Shown here: in pieces, positions 5,921 to 5,947 of the stretch | How the letters are laid out: every line of letters begins with the position of its first letter | Numbering within the stretch: position 1 is the stretch's first letter | Source: Rubrivivax sp. | GTDB lineage: Bacteria > Pseudomonadota > Gammaproteobacteria > Burkholderiales > Burkholderiaceae_C | Direction of reading: 5' to 3' | Assembly: GCA_030693565.1 (NCBI GenBank) | Contig: JAUYAJ010000735.1 | Coordinates: forward strand, 1 to 5,947 | DNA length: 5,947 bases | Program-made: the position numbers and the translations under genes | Notes under the pieces: generated by a model | Seen by the model: only the letters and a program-made list of their open reading frames with translations | The model's database searches: none | What the model was told of the DNA's origin: nothing

Positions 5921-5947
5921 AAAATGAAAACGGCCCGCTGCGTTGCG
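5921..5947 (-). terminator. Probable 3' half of an intrinsic terminator of an upstream minus-strand gene, cut by the window edge
   Basis: On the minus strand the edge reads CGCAACG, then CAGCGGGCCG, then TTTTCATTTT (5930-5921). A G/C-rich arm ending directly in a T-rich run is the typical 3' half of a rho-independent terminator. If so, bases just beyond 5947 should hold the complementary arm, beginning near CAGCGGGCCG on the + strand. This would end the gene before leuA and make leuA the first gene of its own transcript. The 5' arm is not visible, so this is inference. Confidence 0.4.

Overview
The window looks like a chromosomal piece of a high-GC betaproteobacterium, most likely of the order Burkholderiales (the Rubrivivax/Leptothrix/Comamonadaceae neighbourhood). 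This rests on strong G/C preference at third codon positions, on the wording of the LeuA, PbpG and IclR proteins, and on the pairing of a hopanoid gene with a TIGR03790-family gene. I cannot name a genus from the sequence alone. Coding density is very high and I see no tRNA, rRNA, CRISPR array, insertion sequence or phage gene.

Layout from left to right. (1) The 3' part of hpnE, a squalene-forming FAD enzyme of hopanoid synthesis, runs on the + strand and is cut by the left edge. (2) Converging on it and overlapping its last 41 bases is a minus-strand gene for a secreted protein of the uncharacterised, exosortase-associated TIGR03790 family. (3) Divergent from that gene, across a tiny AT-rich control region in which the two frames may share the tetranucleotide CATG as start codons, is an IclR-family transcription regulator on the + strand. 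(4) Converging on the regulator, with only 14 bases between the stop codons, is pbpG, a periplasmic D,D-endopeptidase (PBP7/8 type) on the minus strand. (5) Upstream of pbpG on the same strand is leuA (2-isopropylmalate synthase), separated by an intrinsic-terminator-like hairpin and a 24-bp dyad. The right edge appears to cut through the terminator of another minus-strand gene upstream of leuA.

The genes do not form one pathway. leuA (leucine synthesis) and pbpG (peptidoglycan remodelling) look independently transcribed. hpnE belongs to a squalene/hopanoid operon that probably extends left of the window. The least understood part is the TIGR03790 gene with its divergent IclR partner. TIGR03790 proteins are known to occur almost only in species that carry the exosortase/PEP-CTERM sorting system, so this genome is predicted to have one, and the shared control region makes it plausible, though unproven, that the IclR protein regulates the gene.
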